Positions 42,967 through 52,038 of a stretch of 64,000 bases of DNA are shown here, one piece after another (the first letter of the stretch is position 1; every line of letters starts with the position of its first letter). The DNA is from Knoellia koreensis. Its GTDB lineage: Bacteria > Actinomycetota > Actinomycetes > Actinomycetales > Dermatophilaceae. The translations under genes were made by a program, and so were the position numbers. Below the pieces are notes generated by a model. That model searched no databases and had not been told where the DNA came from. It saw nothing but the letters and a program-made list of their open reading frames with translations. Location: NCBI RefSeq assembly GCF_013041615.1, contig NZ_JABEPQ010000003.1, positions 407,940 to 471,939 of the forward strand. The letters run 5' to 3'.

Positions 42967-45147
42967 GTGACCCGCCGCGCCCTCGTCCTGCTCGTCGGCC
43001 TGCTAGCGCTGGTGGGCACGACGCTCGGGATGGGTGCCCCGCGCTCCGCCGCGGCCTCGGCCGACACCCCCACACCGGTCATCCTCGTCGGCACCGGCGG
43101 CCTCACCTGGACCGACGTCAACAGCAAGGACACCCCGTCCCTGTGGTCGTTGCTGCGCGACGGCTCGACTGCGGCCCTGTCGGTGCGTTCGGTCTACCCG
43201 AACACCTGCCCCATCGACGGGTGGCTCGGCCTGTCGGCGGGCAACCGCGCCGCCGCACCGGGCCAGGGCAAGGCTTCCGGCCGCTCGACCACCGACCCGT
43301 GCCCGGCCATCCCGGCCGTCGAGAGCGGCGTGGTGCCGGGCTGGGACCGGTTCGTCAAGGCCACGGAGGCGCTGCGGTTCGACAGCACCCTCGGCACCCT
43401 CGGCGACACCCTCGCCACCAACGATGAGTGCATCCAGGCCGTCGGGCCGGGCGGCGGGGTCGGCGCGGCTTACGGGAGTGGGGCCGTGCCCCGGTATGCC
43501 GCGTACGACGCCAAGCAGCTCACCGGCCTCGTCTCGAGGTGCCGGGTCACCCTCGTGGACGTCGGTGCCCTGCGTGACCCCGCGGACATCCCCCGGGGCG
43601 AGCGGGTGGACATCCCCGGCTCGCGCGCCGAGCAGGTCAAGGCGATCGACGCCCGCATCGGTGAGGTGCTGGCCGCGGCGCCGAGCGGCTCGGACGTCAT
43701 CGTCGCCAGCCTGTCCGACGCCGGTTCCAGCGAACGGCTGCGGCTCGTCGCAGCCAAGGGGCCGCACTACGGTTCGGGCACCCTCTACTCCCCCTCGACG
43801 CGTCAGCCGGCGCTGGTGCAGGCCGCCGACCTCACCACCACGGTCCTCTCGCTCGCCGGCATGAAGAAGCCCGTGGGGCTCGGCGGCGCGGTCCTCGAGC
43901 GCGGGGACGAGGGGTCCAACTCCCCCGACGCGGCGCAGGACAGGCTGCAGCACCTCGTCGACCTCGACGACGCCAGCCACGACGTCCACGCCCTGGTGCC
44001 ACCGTTCTTCAGCTGGCTGGTCTACGCCCAGCTGGCCATCTACCTGTTCGCCGCGGTGGTGTGGCGGCGCGACTTCGGGTCGACCGACCTGCGACTGCGC
44101 CTGCTGCGGATCACGCGGCGGGTGGCCGTGGTCGCCGCGTCGGTTCCGGCCTCGACCTTCCTCGCAAACCTCATCCCGTGGTGGCGCTTCCCCGTGCCGA
44201 TGCTGGCGGTCGTGGCGTCCGTCGGGGTCTTCGTCGCGATCATCTCGATGCTCGCGCTGCTCGGCCCGTGGGCACGCCGGGTGACCGGCCCGCTCACCGT
44301 CGTCTCACTCGCCACGGTGCTGGTGCTGGGGCTCGACGTGATGTTCGGGTCGCGGCTGCAGATCTCCTCGCTCATGGGGCTGCAGCCGGTCGTCGGTGGC
44401 CGGTTCTACGGCATGGGCAACGTGACCTTCGCGCTCTTCGCCACCGGTGCGCTGCTGCTCGCGATCTCGGTGTCGAGCCACTTCGTGCGCAAGGGCCAGC
44501 GCACGGCGGCGGCCGTGGCGGCCGGGACGATCGGGCTCGTCGCGGTGTTCGTCGACGGCTACCCCGGCTGGGGAGCCGACGGCGGTGGGCCGCCCGCGCT
44601 GCTGCCCGGGCTCGCCTACCTCGTGCTGGCCATCCTCGGCATCAAGATCACCTGGAAGCGGGCCGCGATCATCCTCGGGGGCACCGCCGCCCTCTTCCTG
44701 CTCGTGGGCTTCCTCGACTCGCTCCGCGCGCCCGAGAAGCAGTCGCACCTGGGGAGGTTCTTCGAGGCGCTGCTCGGCAACAACGGCTCGGCCTCGGACA
44801 TCGTCATCCGCAAGTTCCAGCAGAACATGGACATCCTGTTCGGCAACTACCGGCTCACGCTGCTCGTGCCGATCGCGCTCGTCTTCGTCATCTACATCCT
44901 GGCCCGCCCGACGTCGTGGGGGTCGCGAGCGCTGCAGCGGTCGTACGATGCCGTCCCCACCCTGCGTCCCGGCCTCATCGCGCTGCTCATCACCATGACG
45001 ATCGGCTTTGCGATCAACGACTCCGGCGTCGCGATCCCCGCCAACGGTGCGGTCATCGCGGTCCCCCTCATCATCGCCGTGGCGGTCAGGGTGCTGGAGG
45101 ACGAGGCGAAGACGGGCGCCTCGACCCGCGCACTGCGGCGAGGGTGA
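42967..45147 (+). CDS. large membrane protein with extracytoplasmic phosphatase-like domain
   Basis: A 726-residue protein whose function I do not recognise. A signal/anchor (residues 1-30) leads to an outer domain of about 310 residues. It begins PVILVGTGGLTWTDV and includes DTPSLWSLLRDGSTA, and later DVIVASLSDAGSS and QAADLTTTVLSLAG, resembling an alkaline-phosphatase/sulfatase-like fold without an obvious full metal site. About ten transmembrane helices follow, with the loop GGRFYGMGN between helices. It lies among envelope mannosyltransferases, which suggests a role in glycolipid or polysaccharide assembly. Its last 62 bases overlap the convergent gene. Confidence 0.7.
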   Translation: MTRRALVLLVGLLALVGTTLGMGAPRSAAASADTPTPVILVGTGGLTWTDVNSKDTPSLWSLLRDGSTAALSVRSVYPNTCPIDGWLGLSAGNRAAAPGQGKASGRSTTDPCPAIPAVESGVVPGWDRFVKATEALRFDSTLGTLGDTLATNDECIQAVGPGGGVGAAYGSGAVPRYAAYDAKQLTGLVSRCRVTLVDVGALRDPADIPRGERVDIPGSRAEQVKAIDARIGEVLAAAPSGSDVIVASLSDAGSSERLRLVAAKGPHYGSGTLYSPSTRQPALVQAADLTTTVLSLAGMKKPVGLGGAVLERGDEGSNSPDAAQDRLQHLVDLDDASHDVHALVPPFFSWLVYAQLAIYLFAAVVWRRDFGSTDLRLRLLRITRRVAVVAASVPASTFLANLIPWWRFPVPMLAVVASVGVFVAIISMLALLGPWARRVTGPLTVVSLATVLVLGLDVMFGSRLQISSLMGLQPVVGGRFYGMGNVTFALFATGALLLAISVSSHFVRKGQRTAAAVAAGTIGLVAVFVDGYPGWGADGGGPPALLPGLAYLVLAILGIKITWKRAAIILGGTAALFLLVGFLDSLRAPEKQSHLGRFFEALLGNNGSASDIVIRKFQQNMDILFGNYRLTLLVPIALVFVIYILARPTSWGSRALQRSYDAVPTLRPGLIALLITMTIGFAINDSGVAIPANGAVIAVPLIIAVAVRVLEDEAKTGASTRALRRG

Positions 45148-46600
45148 GCCACGCCCACACTGCCAGCACGGCATACGGCACCGGCACCCGACGCACCCAC
45201 AGCGTGACGCGCTCGACCGCCGGAGTCATCGTCTCCACCCGACCCGGCACATAGGCGACCGTCACGGCGAACAGGTGCAGCAGCATCGCACGGTCGAGGA
45301 CGCTCGCGGCGAGGACCGGGAGCAGCGCCCACGACGTGAGGACATACCAGGGCAGTGAGTATGCCGCCGCGAGGGCGTAGGCAGTGGCGAGGACGAACGT
45401 CCACCGGGCGCTGGCGCCGACGACGGTCGCCGGCGCGAGCCGCTGCGTCAGCCGGGTGAGGACGACCACGAGCACCAGCGCCACGAGGATCGACAGGGCG
45501 GCCACGAGGTTGCGCGCGCTCGACGCACTCATCGGTCCGGCCAGCGCCTGGAACAGCGGCCGCCACGGCGTCGCGAACGAGATCGAGCGCCGCGCACGGT
45601 CGAGCTGGTCGAAGACGTGGGACCCGGCCCACCAGAGCAGGGCCCCCGCGGTCACCAGCGCCACACCGACGAACTGCGTTGCCCGCCAGGCGAACCCACG
45701 TCGTTCCTGTGACCACCACGCCGCCAGCACCCCCACGAGCACGACACCCGCGGTGATCTTGGTCGACACGGTCAGCCCGGCAAACAGGCCGGCGACCCAC
45801 GCGCTGCGGGGCGCCGCCCAGATCGTGAGCACCACAAGCGCCGCCACGAGGATGTCGACGTGCGCGCCGAACAGCCCGACACCGAGGATGAGGGGGTTGG
45901 CGGTCCACAGCGCCCGGACCCGCGTCGCGGGGGCGCCCGCGGAGACGAGCAACGCCGGCACCGCCCCCCAGGCGAGGATCACGACGAGCAACCAGGCCCA
46001 GACCGTGTCGTGCAGGTTGTCGCCACCGAACCACGACGCCACCATCTGGAGCAGCGTGGCGAAGGGCCCGTAGACACTCGGCGTCCCGTCCCACGGTGGC
46101 CGCACTGCCGAGATGACGGCATCGGCGCCGGGCCACGCATTGGGTGGGGTCAGGTAGGGGTCGCCGCCGAGCGCGGCGATCCGCCCATACGCCGCGTAGT
46201 TGGTGTGGTCGGCCGAACCGAACGGCCCCACCGACCAGAGGGCCAGCACGGCGAGGTAGGTGAGTCCGAGCCTCAGCCACCACGGCATTCCACGCGTCGA
46301 GAGCCTCGGCAACCCGAGATGCAGGTGCAGGAGGACGCCGGCCGCGCCGAGGCCGTAGGCGGCCCACAGCATCCCGGTGACCAGAGCCGGTCCCGGCGCC
46401 CATGACGACAACAGCCCGGTCGGGGCCCATTCACTCCGTCCCAGTCCCGGCTTGGCCGCGCTCTCTCCGGCCGTGCCGACAGCGACCAGCAGCAGGGTCG
46501 ACACCGCGAGGAACGCAAAGGCGAGCACGCGCCCGGGCGTCCACGGCACGTCCTCCGGCGTCCGCACGGACGCCAGCCACGTGCGGAGCCGGGCCGCCAC
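45086..46600 (-). CDS. polyprenol-phosphomannose-dependent GT-C mannosyltransferase (MptA/B-like)
   Basis: A 504-residue membrane protein with 12 or more spans, matching the MptA/MptB alpha-1,6-mannosyltransferases of actinobacteria. The early loop GSADHTNYAAYGRI carries the catalytic-type Asp, and DPYLTPPNAWPG and PSVYGPFATLLQ follow in the expected order. The protein ends with a Pro-rich tail encoded in the 62 bases that overlap the convergent membrane protein gene. It is followed 12 bases upstream by the GT2 gene, suggesting an operon in which the GT2 makes, and this enzyme uses, polyprenyl-phosphate mannose. Confidence 0.82.
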   Translation of the reverse strand: MAARLRTWLASVRTPEDVPWTPGRVLAFAFLAVSTLLLVAVGTAGESAAKPGLGRSEWAPTGLLSSWAPGPALVTGMLWAAYGLGAAGVLLHLHLGLPRLSTRGMPWWLRLGLTYLAVLALWSVGPFGSADHTNYAAYGRIAALGGDPYLTPPNAWPGADAVISAVRPPWDGTPSVYGPFATLLQMVASWFGGDNLHDTVWAWLLVVILAWGAVPALLVSAGAPATRVRALWTANPLILGVGLFGAHVDILVAALVVLTIWAAPRSAWVAGLFAGLTVSTKITAGVVLVGVLAAWWSQERRGFAWRATQFVGVALVTAGALLWWAGSHVFDQLDRARRSISFATPWRPLFQALAGPMSASSARNLVAALSILVALVLVVVLTRLTQRLAPATVVGASARWTFVLATAYALAAAYSLPWYVLTSWALLPVLAASVLDRAMLLHLFAVTVAYVPGRVETMTPAVERVTLWVRRVPVPYAVLAVWAWLTLAAVRGSRRPSSPRPPAP

Positions 46601-46612
46601 GAACGCGACCGC

Positions 46613-47353
46613 CTACCGCAGCCGGCGCCGCGCCCGGCGCTGGGTGAGGGCGAGCGCGACATCGCGGTACTGCTTGGCGCGGTGCACCTGGCCGCGCCAG
46701 TCCGAGCCGCTCACCCGGTGGTGCAGCTCGCAGGGCACCTCCTCGACCTGCATCCCGGCGAGCAGCACGTCGACGGTCAGCCCGACCTCGACGCCCCACC
46801 CCCGCGCGAGCGGGCTCGCCGCGTCGAACGCCTCACGCGTCAGGCAGCGCATGCCCGACAACGGCTGCTTGGCGACGAACCCCGTGAGGTCCTCAATTCC
46901 CTTGCGCGCCAACCGAACCACGAACCCGTGCCCGCCCCCCGTGGTCTTCTGCGGTGGCAGGGTCGCGATCGTCATGTCGACGCGCCCCTGCGCGACCGGC
47001 GGCACGAGGACGCCGACGTTTGCGGCCGATCCCTCGAGGTCGGCGTCGACGAAGAGCAACGGCCGGCGGGCCGCGCTGCCGCCGACCCGACCCTCGACGT
47101 CCTCCTGCCGGGCGACGTAGCCCGCGCCGGTCGTCATCGCCGCGGCCTTTCCGCGGTTGCGGGCATGCCGCACCACCTCCGCGCCGGCCTCGCGCGCCAG
47201 CTCGGCGGTCGCGTCCGAGCTGCCGTCGTCGACGACCACGACCAGGTCGACACCGGGTATGCCGCGCACCGCGGTGACCGTCGCGGCGATGCGGTCGGCC
47301 TCGTCCTTGGCCGGGATGATCGCGGCGACTGCGGCGGGAGTGGCGGGTGCCAT
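46613..47353 (-). CDS. family 2 glycosyltransferase
   Basis: A 246-residue GT2 enzyme of GT-A fold. The nucleotide site appears as IIPAKDEADRI and VVVDDGSSDAT, and the metal DxD as FVDADLEG. LSGMRCLTREAFD and VEVGLTVD follow. It has no membrane helix. It resembles polyprenyl-phosphate mannose/glucose synthases and glucosyl-phosphoglycerate synthases; its shortness favours the former. Gene order with the GT-C mannosyltransferase fits making the lipid-linked donor. The exact donor and acceptor are inferred. Confidence 0.82.
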   Translation of the reverse strand: MAPATPAAVAAIIPAKDEADRIAATVTAVRGIPGVDLVVVVDDGSSDATAELAREAGAEVVRHARNRGKAAAMTTGAGYVARQEDVEGRVGGSAARRPLLFVDADLEGSAANVGVLVPPVAQGRVDMTIATLPPQKTTGGGHGFVVRLARKGIEDLTGFVAKQPLSGMRCLTREAFDAASPLARGWGVEVGLTVDVLLAGMQVEEVPCELHHRVSGSDWRGQVHRAKQYRDVALALTQRRARRRLR

Positions 47354-47368
47354 GTCAGGAGCGGCCGC

Positions 47369-48259
47369 TCAGCGCAGGGTGACCTGGCGGCTGAGGAGGC
47401 CCGACCTGGCCCGGCGCTCGTCGGCGGTGAGGGGCGTGTCCGCGGCGAGCGCCGCGGCATACCGCGCCATGAAGCCCGTGAGGGCGTCCTCGTAGTCGCC
47501 GGCCTCCTTCTCGGGGTCGAGGTCCCAGACAGGGACGAGCAGGCCGCTGGCGCGGAAGGCGCCGAGCAGTCGCGTGCCCTCGCCGACGGAGTCCTCGCCG
47601 GCGGCGTGCAGCCGGGCAAGCGCGTCGGTGGCGGCGTCCTCGTCGTCGGGCAGGACGAGCCGGATGTGGGTGCGTTCGCCGATGCGGCACCAGTAGGCCG
47701 AGTCGACGCCGTTCATCTTGACGGTCGGGATGACGGACTCGTTGGCTCGGTCGAGCGAGGCCTGGGCGTCCTCGTCGAGGTCGGTGTCACCGACCCAGAA
47801 CTCGAAGCCCTCGTGCACGGTCACCTCGAACGGCGCGCTGGTGTCGAGGAGGTCCTGCAGCCGCGGGGTCTCGGCGGTCGAGCCCGGCGTCTGCTGGATC
47901 GGCACGCCCTCGTCGGCGCTCGCGGCCGCCAGCAGTGACGTGGCGAGGTCGCGAGAGGCGTCACCACTCACCGAGCCGGACTGGGTCGAGAACAGCACGG
48001 CACCGTCGGCGCGGTGCAGACCGGGCCAGGCCATCGGCAGCACGGTCGCGACGGTCACCTCGTCCGGCGCGCCCTCGGGGGCTTTGCCCTTCGCGAACCG
48101 CACCGTGGCGGTCGCGGCCGGCAGGATCTCGCGCAGCGCAACCCAGTCGGTCTCGTTCGGCAGCCCCTCGAAGGGCCGTGCGACGAACGGAGCCGGCTCG
48201 ACCCGCGCCGGACGCGAGCCCTGGTCTGCGCCCTTGCGGCGCCGTGATGCCTTACCCAT
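47369..48259 (-). CDS. DUF5926 family protein
   Basis: A 296-residue soluble actinobacterial protein with no known function. The N-terminus is the basic MGKASRRRKG typical of this family, followed by WVALREILPAATATV and VTVATVLPMAWPGLHRADG. The conserved core includes VDSAYWCRIGERTHIRLVLP. No membrane segment or catalytic motif is evident. It lies 15 bases upstream of the GT2 gene and 37 bases after the ATPase-like gene, all on one strand. The family name is from memory of these motifs. Confidence 0.75.
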   Translation of the reverse strand: MGKASRRRKGADQGSRPARVEPAPFVARPFEGLPNETDWVALREILPAATATVRFAKGKAPEGAPDEVTVATVLPMAWPGLHRADGAVLFSTQSGSVSGDASRDLATSLLAAASADEGVPIQQTPGSTAETPRLQDLLDTSAPFEVTVHEGFEFWVGDTDLDEDAQASLDRANESVIPTVKMNGVDSAYWCRIGERTHIRLVLPDDEDAATDALARLHAAGEDSVGEGTRLLGAFRASGLLVPVWDLDPEKEAGDYEDALTGFMARYAAALAADTPLTADERRARSGLLSRQVTLR

Positions 48260-48295
48260 GCGGCAAACCCTAGTGGCCGCGCGCCTGCCGGCGGC

Positions 48296-48787
48296 TCAGT
48301 GGCTGCGGCGCCGCGACGGGCCGCCGAGCGAGGCCCACACGGTCGAGCCGTTGCGGTCCTCGGTGACGCCCCACTCGTGGGCGAGGCTGCGCACGATCCG
48401 CAGACCGCGGCCCGACGAGGCCCAGATGGTGCGGGGCGCGGGGCGCGGGGTGGTCTCGCTGCCGCCGTCGGTGACCTCGACCTCGACCACGCCCGCCTTG
48501 ACCTTCCAGTGGATGCGCAGCATGCCGTCGGTGAGCGGGGTGGCGTGCCGGATGGCGTTGGAAACCAGCTCGGAGGTGACGATCTCGGCCTCGTCGATGA
48601 CGGTCGTCGAGACGTCGCGCTCCTCGAGGTCCTCGACGAGGCTGCGGCGAACCTGGGCCACGGACGAGGCGCTCCAGGGCACCCGGATGGTGCGGGCGGT
48701 GTCCCGGCCCCTGCCGGTCTGGCTGACGATCGCGGCTGCACGACGCGTGGGCGTGCTCCGCACTGGGCGCTGGGAGTGTGCCGTCAT
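48296..48787 (-). CDS. RsbW-like anti-sigma/ATP-binding protein (HATPase_c_2)
   Basis: A 163-residue GHKL ATPase-domain protein of the RsbW/SpoIIAB type. After about 35 variable residues come the N box ELVSNAIRHA, the G1 box VTDGGSE and the G2 box SGRGLRIV. Such proteins bind and silence a sigma factor or act as small Ser kinases on anti-anti-sigma partners. No partner is adjacent; the nearest sigma-factor gene, about 0.9 kb away at 49731, is of the ECF type, which is not the usual RsbW target. The role is therefore open. Confidence 0.83.
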   Translation of the reverse strand: MTAHSQRPVRSTPTRRAAAIVSQTGRGRDTARTIRVPWSASSVAQVRRSLVEDLEERDVSTTVIDEAEIVTSELVSNAIRHATPLTDGMLRIHWKVKAGVVEVEVTDGGSETTPRPAPRTIWASSGRGLRIVRSLAHEWGVTEDRNGSTVWASLGGPSRRRSH

Positions 48788-48826
48788 ACCGTGCTCGGTC
48801 CCCTCGGTGGACTGGTCACGCGGAGA

Positions 48827-49669
48827 CTATCGGGCGCTGCGCACGGCGTCGAGCACGTCCCGGGGACGGTTGCTGATGATGGCGTCCACGCCGAGCTCCA
48901 GGCACAGGTCGACGTCTTCGGGTCGGTCGACGGTCCAGGCGAAGACCTGGTGGCCGCGGGAGTGCTGTCGCTCGACGATCCGCGGGTGCCGGCGCAGCAG
49001 CCGCACATCGACCCCGGCGGTGTGGACGCCCTTGGGCAGCGAGCCGTCGCGGAACCGCAGCGGCATCGAGTCCTCGACGAGGTAGACGGTCGGTACGTCC
49101 GGGCACAGCTGACGCATCCGCTGCACCGCGAGCTGGCTGAACGACATCATCCGCACCCAGTGCTTCCCCGGCTCCGGCGGACCGGCCAGCCCGAAGTCGG
49201 CCAGCACCTTGGCGAGCTGGCGCTCCACCAGCCCGGCATACCTCGTCGGGTGCTTGGTCTCGATGGCGAGGCCGATGGGACGCTTCGTCTCGAGCACCGT
49301 GGTGAGCAGCGCGCGCAGGGTGAGCAGCTGTCCGCGGTTGCGGTCGGGCACCTCGTCGTCGTCCTCGTGCGCGGCCTTCCACGAACCCCAGTCGAGGCCC
49401 TCCAGCTCGGCCAGCTCGAGGGTGGAGACGATGCCGCGGCCGTTGCTCGTGCGGTTGACGCGCCGGTCGTGCACGCAGACGAGGTGCCCGTCGGCGGTGA
49501 GCCGCACGTCGCACTCGAGCCCGTCGGCACCCTCCTCGATCGCGCGCTGGTACGCCTTGAGCGTGTGCTCCGGCTCGGCCTGGCTCGAGCCGCGGTGGGC
49601 GATGACGAGAGGGGTATGCCGCGTGGCGGCAGAGTGCGCGGGTGCACCGTCGTCGAGCACGCGTCCCAT
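48827..49669 (-). CDS. glycerophosphodiester phosphodiesterase
   Basis: A 280-residue GDPD that splits glycerophosphodiesters into glycerol 3-phosphate and an alcohol. The barrel begins VIAHRGSSQAEPEHTL with the catalytic HRG. LECDVRLTADGHLVCVHD has the metal Glu/Asp and second catalytic His, IAIETKHP follows, and TVDRPEDV lies near the end. No signal peptide is seen, so it is cytoplasmic. The N-terminal TRHTPL is encoded by a 15-mer copy of the dispersed repeat. It is divergent from the sigma factor gene. Confidence 0.93.
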   Translation of the reverse strand: MGRVLDDGAPAHSAATRHTPLVIAHRGSSQAEPEHTLKAYQRAIEEGADGLECDVRLTADGHLVCVHDRRVNRTSNGRGIVSTLELAELEGLDWGSWKAAHEDDDEVPDRNRGQLLTLRALLTTVLETKRPIGLAIETKHPTRYAGLVERQLAKVLADFGLAGPPEPGKHWVRMMSFSQLAVQRMRQLCPDVPTVYLVEDSMPLRFRDGSLPKGVHTAGVDVRLLRRHPRIVERQHSRGHQVFAWTVDRPEDVDLCLELGVDAIISNRPRDVLDAVRSAR

Positions 49670-49730
49670 GCTTGCACACCGGCCGTGGCAGGGTGGGCAC
49701 CACTCACACGGCCCGGAGGTGCGGCGTTCC

Positions 49731-50219
49731 ATGGGTGTGCGACTGCCTCCCTTCCAACACCTGGTCGACGCCCACTGGCGCGACGTCGCCCGCCTCGCCC
49801 ACGCCCTCGCCGGGCCGGTCGACGGCGACGACGTGGCCCAACAGGCCTGGACGCAGGCGCTCGCGGCATACCCACAGCTGCGTTCGGCCACCAACCTGCG
49901 CGGCTGGCTGCTGACCATCACCCACCGGTGCGCCATGGACGCCCATCGCGGGCGCGCCAGGCGCGCGGTGCTCCACCACGACCCGGCATCGCTGGCCGCC
50001 ACGCCACCCTCGGTGGCCGCGGCCGACGCCACGCTGCCCGACACTGACCTGTGGCGGCGCGTGGGCGCCCTGCCGGACCGGCAACGCGAGGCGGTCGTGC
50101 TCAAGTACGTCGCCGACCTCGACCACCCCACCATCGCGACGGCGCTCGGCTGCTCGCCGGCCATGAGCCGGCGGCTCGTGAGTGACGCCCTCGCCACGTT
50201 GCGCAAGGACCTGCCATGA
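49731..50219 (+). CDS. ECF-type RNA polymerase sigma factor
   Basis: A 162-residue small sigma factor. Region 2 spans about residues 15-70 (DDVAQQAWTQALAAYPQL, then LRGWLLTITHRCAMD), and region 4 about 100-155 (LPDRQREAVVLKYVADLDHP, then IATALGCSPAMSRRLVSDAL). GGAGG precedes ATG 49731; a GTG two codons in is also possible. No anti-sigma gene is adjacent. Instead the stop overlaps the ogt start (ATGA 50216-50219), so the sigma factor and the DNA-repair methyltransferase are translationally coupled. Confidence 0.88.
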   Translation: MGVRLPPFQHLVDAHWRDVARLAHALAGPVDGDDVAQQAWTQALAAYPQLRSATNLRGWLLTITHRCAMDAHRGRARRAVLHHDPASLAATPPSVAAADATLPDTDLWRRVGALPDRQREAVVLKYVADLDHPTIATALGCSPAMSRRLVSDALATLRKDLP

Positions 50220-50836
50220 ACGCTCCCGCCTCCCAGTCGTCCGCCGACCCCACCGACCTGTTCGCCGGTTTCGACCCTGCGACCCGACCCCCGACCTTCG
50301 AGCCGAGCGATGTCTCCTACGTCGTCGAGGACACCCCGATCGGGCGAATGCTGTTGGCGCGCAACGCATCCGGTGCAATGGTCGCCTCGTCGTTCACGCC
50401 GGACACGGCTGCCGAGGACGCCGTGCTGGAGCGTCTCAGTCGCGCGGTGTCACCGCGGGTGCTGCGGATGCCGTCCGCGCTCGACGACGTGCGGCACCAG
50501 CTCGACGACTACCTGCACGGGCGGTTGCGCGAGTTCTCGGTGCGCACCGACCTGGTGCTGGCGACCGACTTCCAACGGGTGGTGCTGCCACGCCTGGCGC
50601 AGAGCGTGCACTACGGCGAGCGCTCGACCTACGGCCAGCTCGCCACCCGCATCGAGCGGCCCAGCGCCGCGCGGGCGGTGGGTGCCGCCCTGGGTGCGAA
50701 CCCGTTGTGCGTGCTGTTGCCGTGCCACCGGGTCGTCGCCTCCAGCGGCGCGCTGACCGGGTATGCCGGTGGGCTGGCCGCCAAGGAGTACCTCCTCGAC
50801 CTCGAGTCGGGTGCCACACCACCCGGTGTTGGATAG
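50216..50836 (+). CDS. ogt: methylated-DNA-protein-cysteine methyltransferase
   Basis: A 206-residue O6-alkylguanine-DNA alkyltransferase that transfers the alkyl group to its own cysteine. The active site is LPCHRVVAS, the helix-turn-helix Arg region reads ERPSAARAVGAAL, and GYAGGLAAKEYLL closes the domain. The first 30 residues (from MNAPASQSSADPTDLF) extend beyond the usual length and are of unknown use. Being coupled behind a sigma factor, it may be part of a self-induced alkylation response. A glycosylase-like gene follows after five bases. Confidence 0.93.
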   Translation: MNAPASQSSADPTDLFAGFDPATRPPTFEPSDVSYVVEDTPIGRMLLARNASGAMVASSFTPDTAAEDAVLERLSRAVSPRVLRMPSALDDVRHQLDDYLHGRLREFSVRTDLVLATDFQRVVLPRLAQSVHYGERSTYGQLATRIERPSAARAVGAALGANPLCVLLPCHRVVASSGALTGYAGGLAAKEYLLDLESGATPPGVG

Positions 50837-50841
50837 GTGAT

Positions 50842-51963
50842 GTGACGCAGGAGGTCGTCCGGCTCAGTCGGCAGGATGCGCGGCGGATCGCAGTGCGCGC
50901 CCAGCTGCTCGACTCACCGCGCCCGACGGACGTGATGGCGGTGCTGCGGCGGCTGGCGATCGTGCAGGTCGACCTCACGGCGGCGGTGGCGCCGAGCGCC
51001 GACGTGGTGCTGTGGTCGCGGCTGGGGTCCGACGGTTATCGGTCGGCCGACCTCGACGAGCTGCTCGGGTCGGGCCAGGTGGTCGAGCACCAGCTGCGGC
51101 TGCGCCCGGCCGAGGACCTGCGGTTGTTCACCGCCGCGATGCGCGACTGGCCGGGGCTGGACGCCACCGACTGGCAGCTGGCGCAGGCGGAGTGGGTCGA
51201 CACCAACGAGGAGTGCCGTCGCGACATCCTCGAGCTGCTCGAACGCGAGGGACCGTTGCCCGCCAAGGCCTTTCCCGACACCACCGTGGTGCCGTGGCGC
51301 TCCAGCGGGTGGAACGACAACCGCAACGTCACCATGCTCGTGCAGCTCATGGAGGAGCGCGGCGACATCGCGGTCGCCGACCGCGAGGGGCGCGAGCGCC
51401 TGTGGGACCTCGCCGAACGCGTGCACCCCGACGACCCGCCCGTACCCGCGCAGGAGGCACGCGGCATACGCGCTCGTCGGTGGCTCGAGGCGCTGGGGAT
51501 CACGCGCGCGAAGGCGCCCGCGTCGTTCGCCGAGGGCACCGAGGTGGGCGAGAGCGGGGTGGCCGCCGTCGTCGAGGGAGTGCGTGGGACGTGGCGGGTC
51601 GACGAGGCCCAGCTCGACCGGCTCGGTATGCCGTTCGAAGGCCGGACGGCGGTGCTGTCACCGATCGACCGGCTCGTCTTCGACCGCAAGCGGATGGAGG
51701 ACCTGTTCGAGTTCGACTACCAGCTCGAGATGTACAAGCCGGCGGCGAAGCGGCGCTGGGGCTACTGGGCCATGCCGATCCTGCACGGGGACACGCTGGT
51801 CGGGAAGGTCGACGCCACCAGCGACCACGACGCCGGCGTGCTGCGCGTTGCCGCGGTCCACCAGGACGAGCCCTTCTCTGGCGCGGTGCAGGCGGCCGTG
51901 CACCGCGAGCTGGCCGATCTGGCGCAGTTCCTCGGGCTGGGTTTGGCTGGGGCCGACCGATGA
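50842..51963 (+). CDS. winged-helix DNA glycosylase, AlkX/YcaQ-like
   Basis: A 373-residue HTH_42 (AlkZ/YcaQ superfamily) protein, a group of DNA glycosylases that remove bulky alkylated bases or unhook crosslinks. The catalytic motif region reads IVQVDLTAAV with Q42-V43-D44; as I recall, QxD marks the AlkX (YcaQ) branch and QxQ the AlkZ branch. Repeated winged-helix segments include RRDILELLEREGPLPAKAF, with SPIDRLVFDRKRMEDLFEF near the end. I chose GTG 50842, five bases after ogt. With ogt and the sigma factor it forms an alkylation-repair trio. Confidence 0.82.
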   Translation: MTQEVVRLSRQDARRIAVRAQLLDSPRPTDVMAVLRRLAIVQVDLTAAVAPSADVVLWSRLGSDGYRSADLDELLGSGQVVEHQLRLRPAEDLRLFTAAMRDWPGLDATDWQLAQAEWVDTNEECRRDILELLEREGPLPAKAFPDTTVVPWRSSGWNDNRNVTMLVQLMEERGDIAVADREGRERLWDLAERVHPDDPPVPAQEARGIRARRWLEALGITRAKAPASFAEGTEVGESGVAAVVEGVRGTWRVDEAQLDRLGMPFEGRTAVLSPIDRLVFDRKRMEDLFEFDYQLEMYKPAAKRRWGYWAMPILHGDTLVGKVDATSDHDAGVLRVAAVHQDEPFSGAVQAAVHRELADLAQFLGLGLAGADR

Positions 51964-52038
51964 GTTCTCGCCGCCGCGTCGGTCGGTACGGGCATTCCGC
52001 ACCGCCACGGCCACACCACACCCGAAGGGAACCCCACC

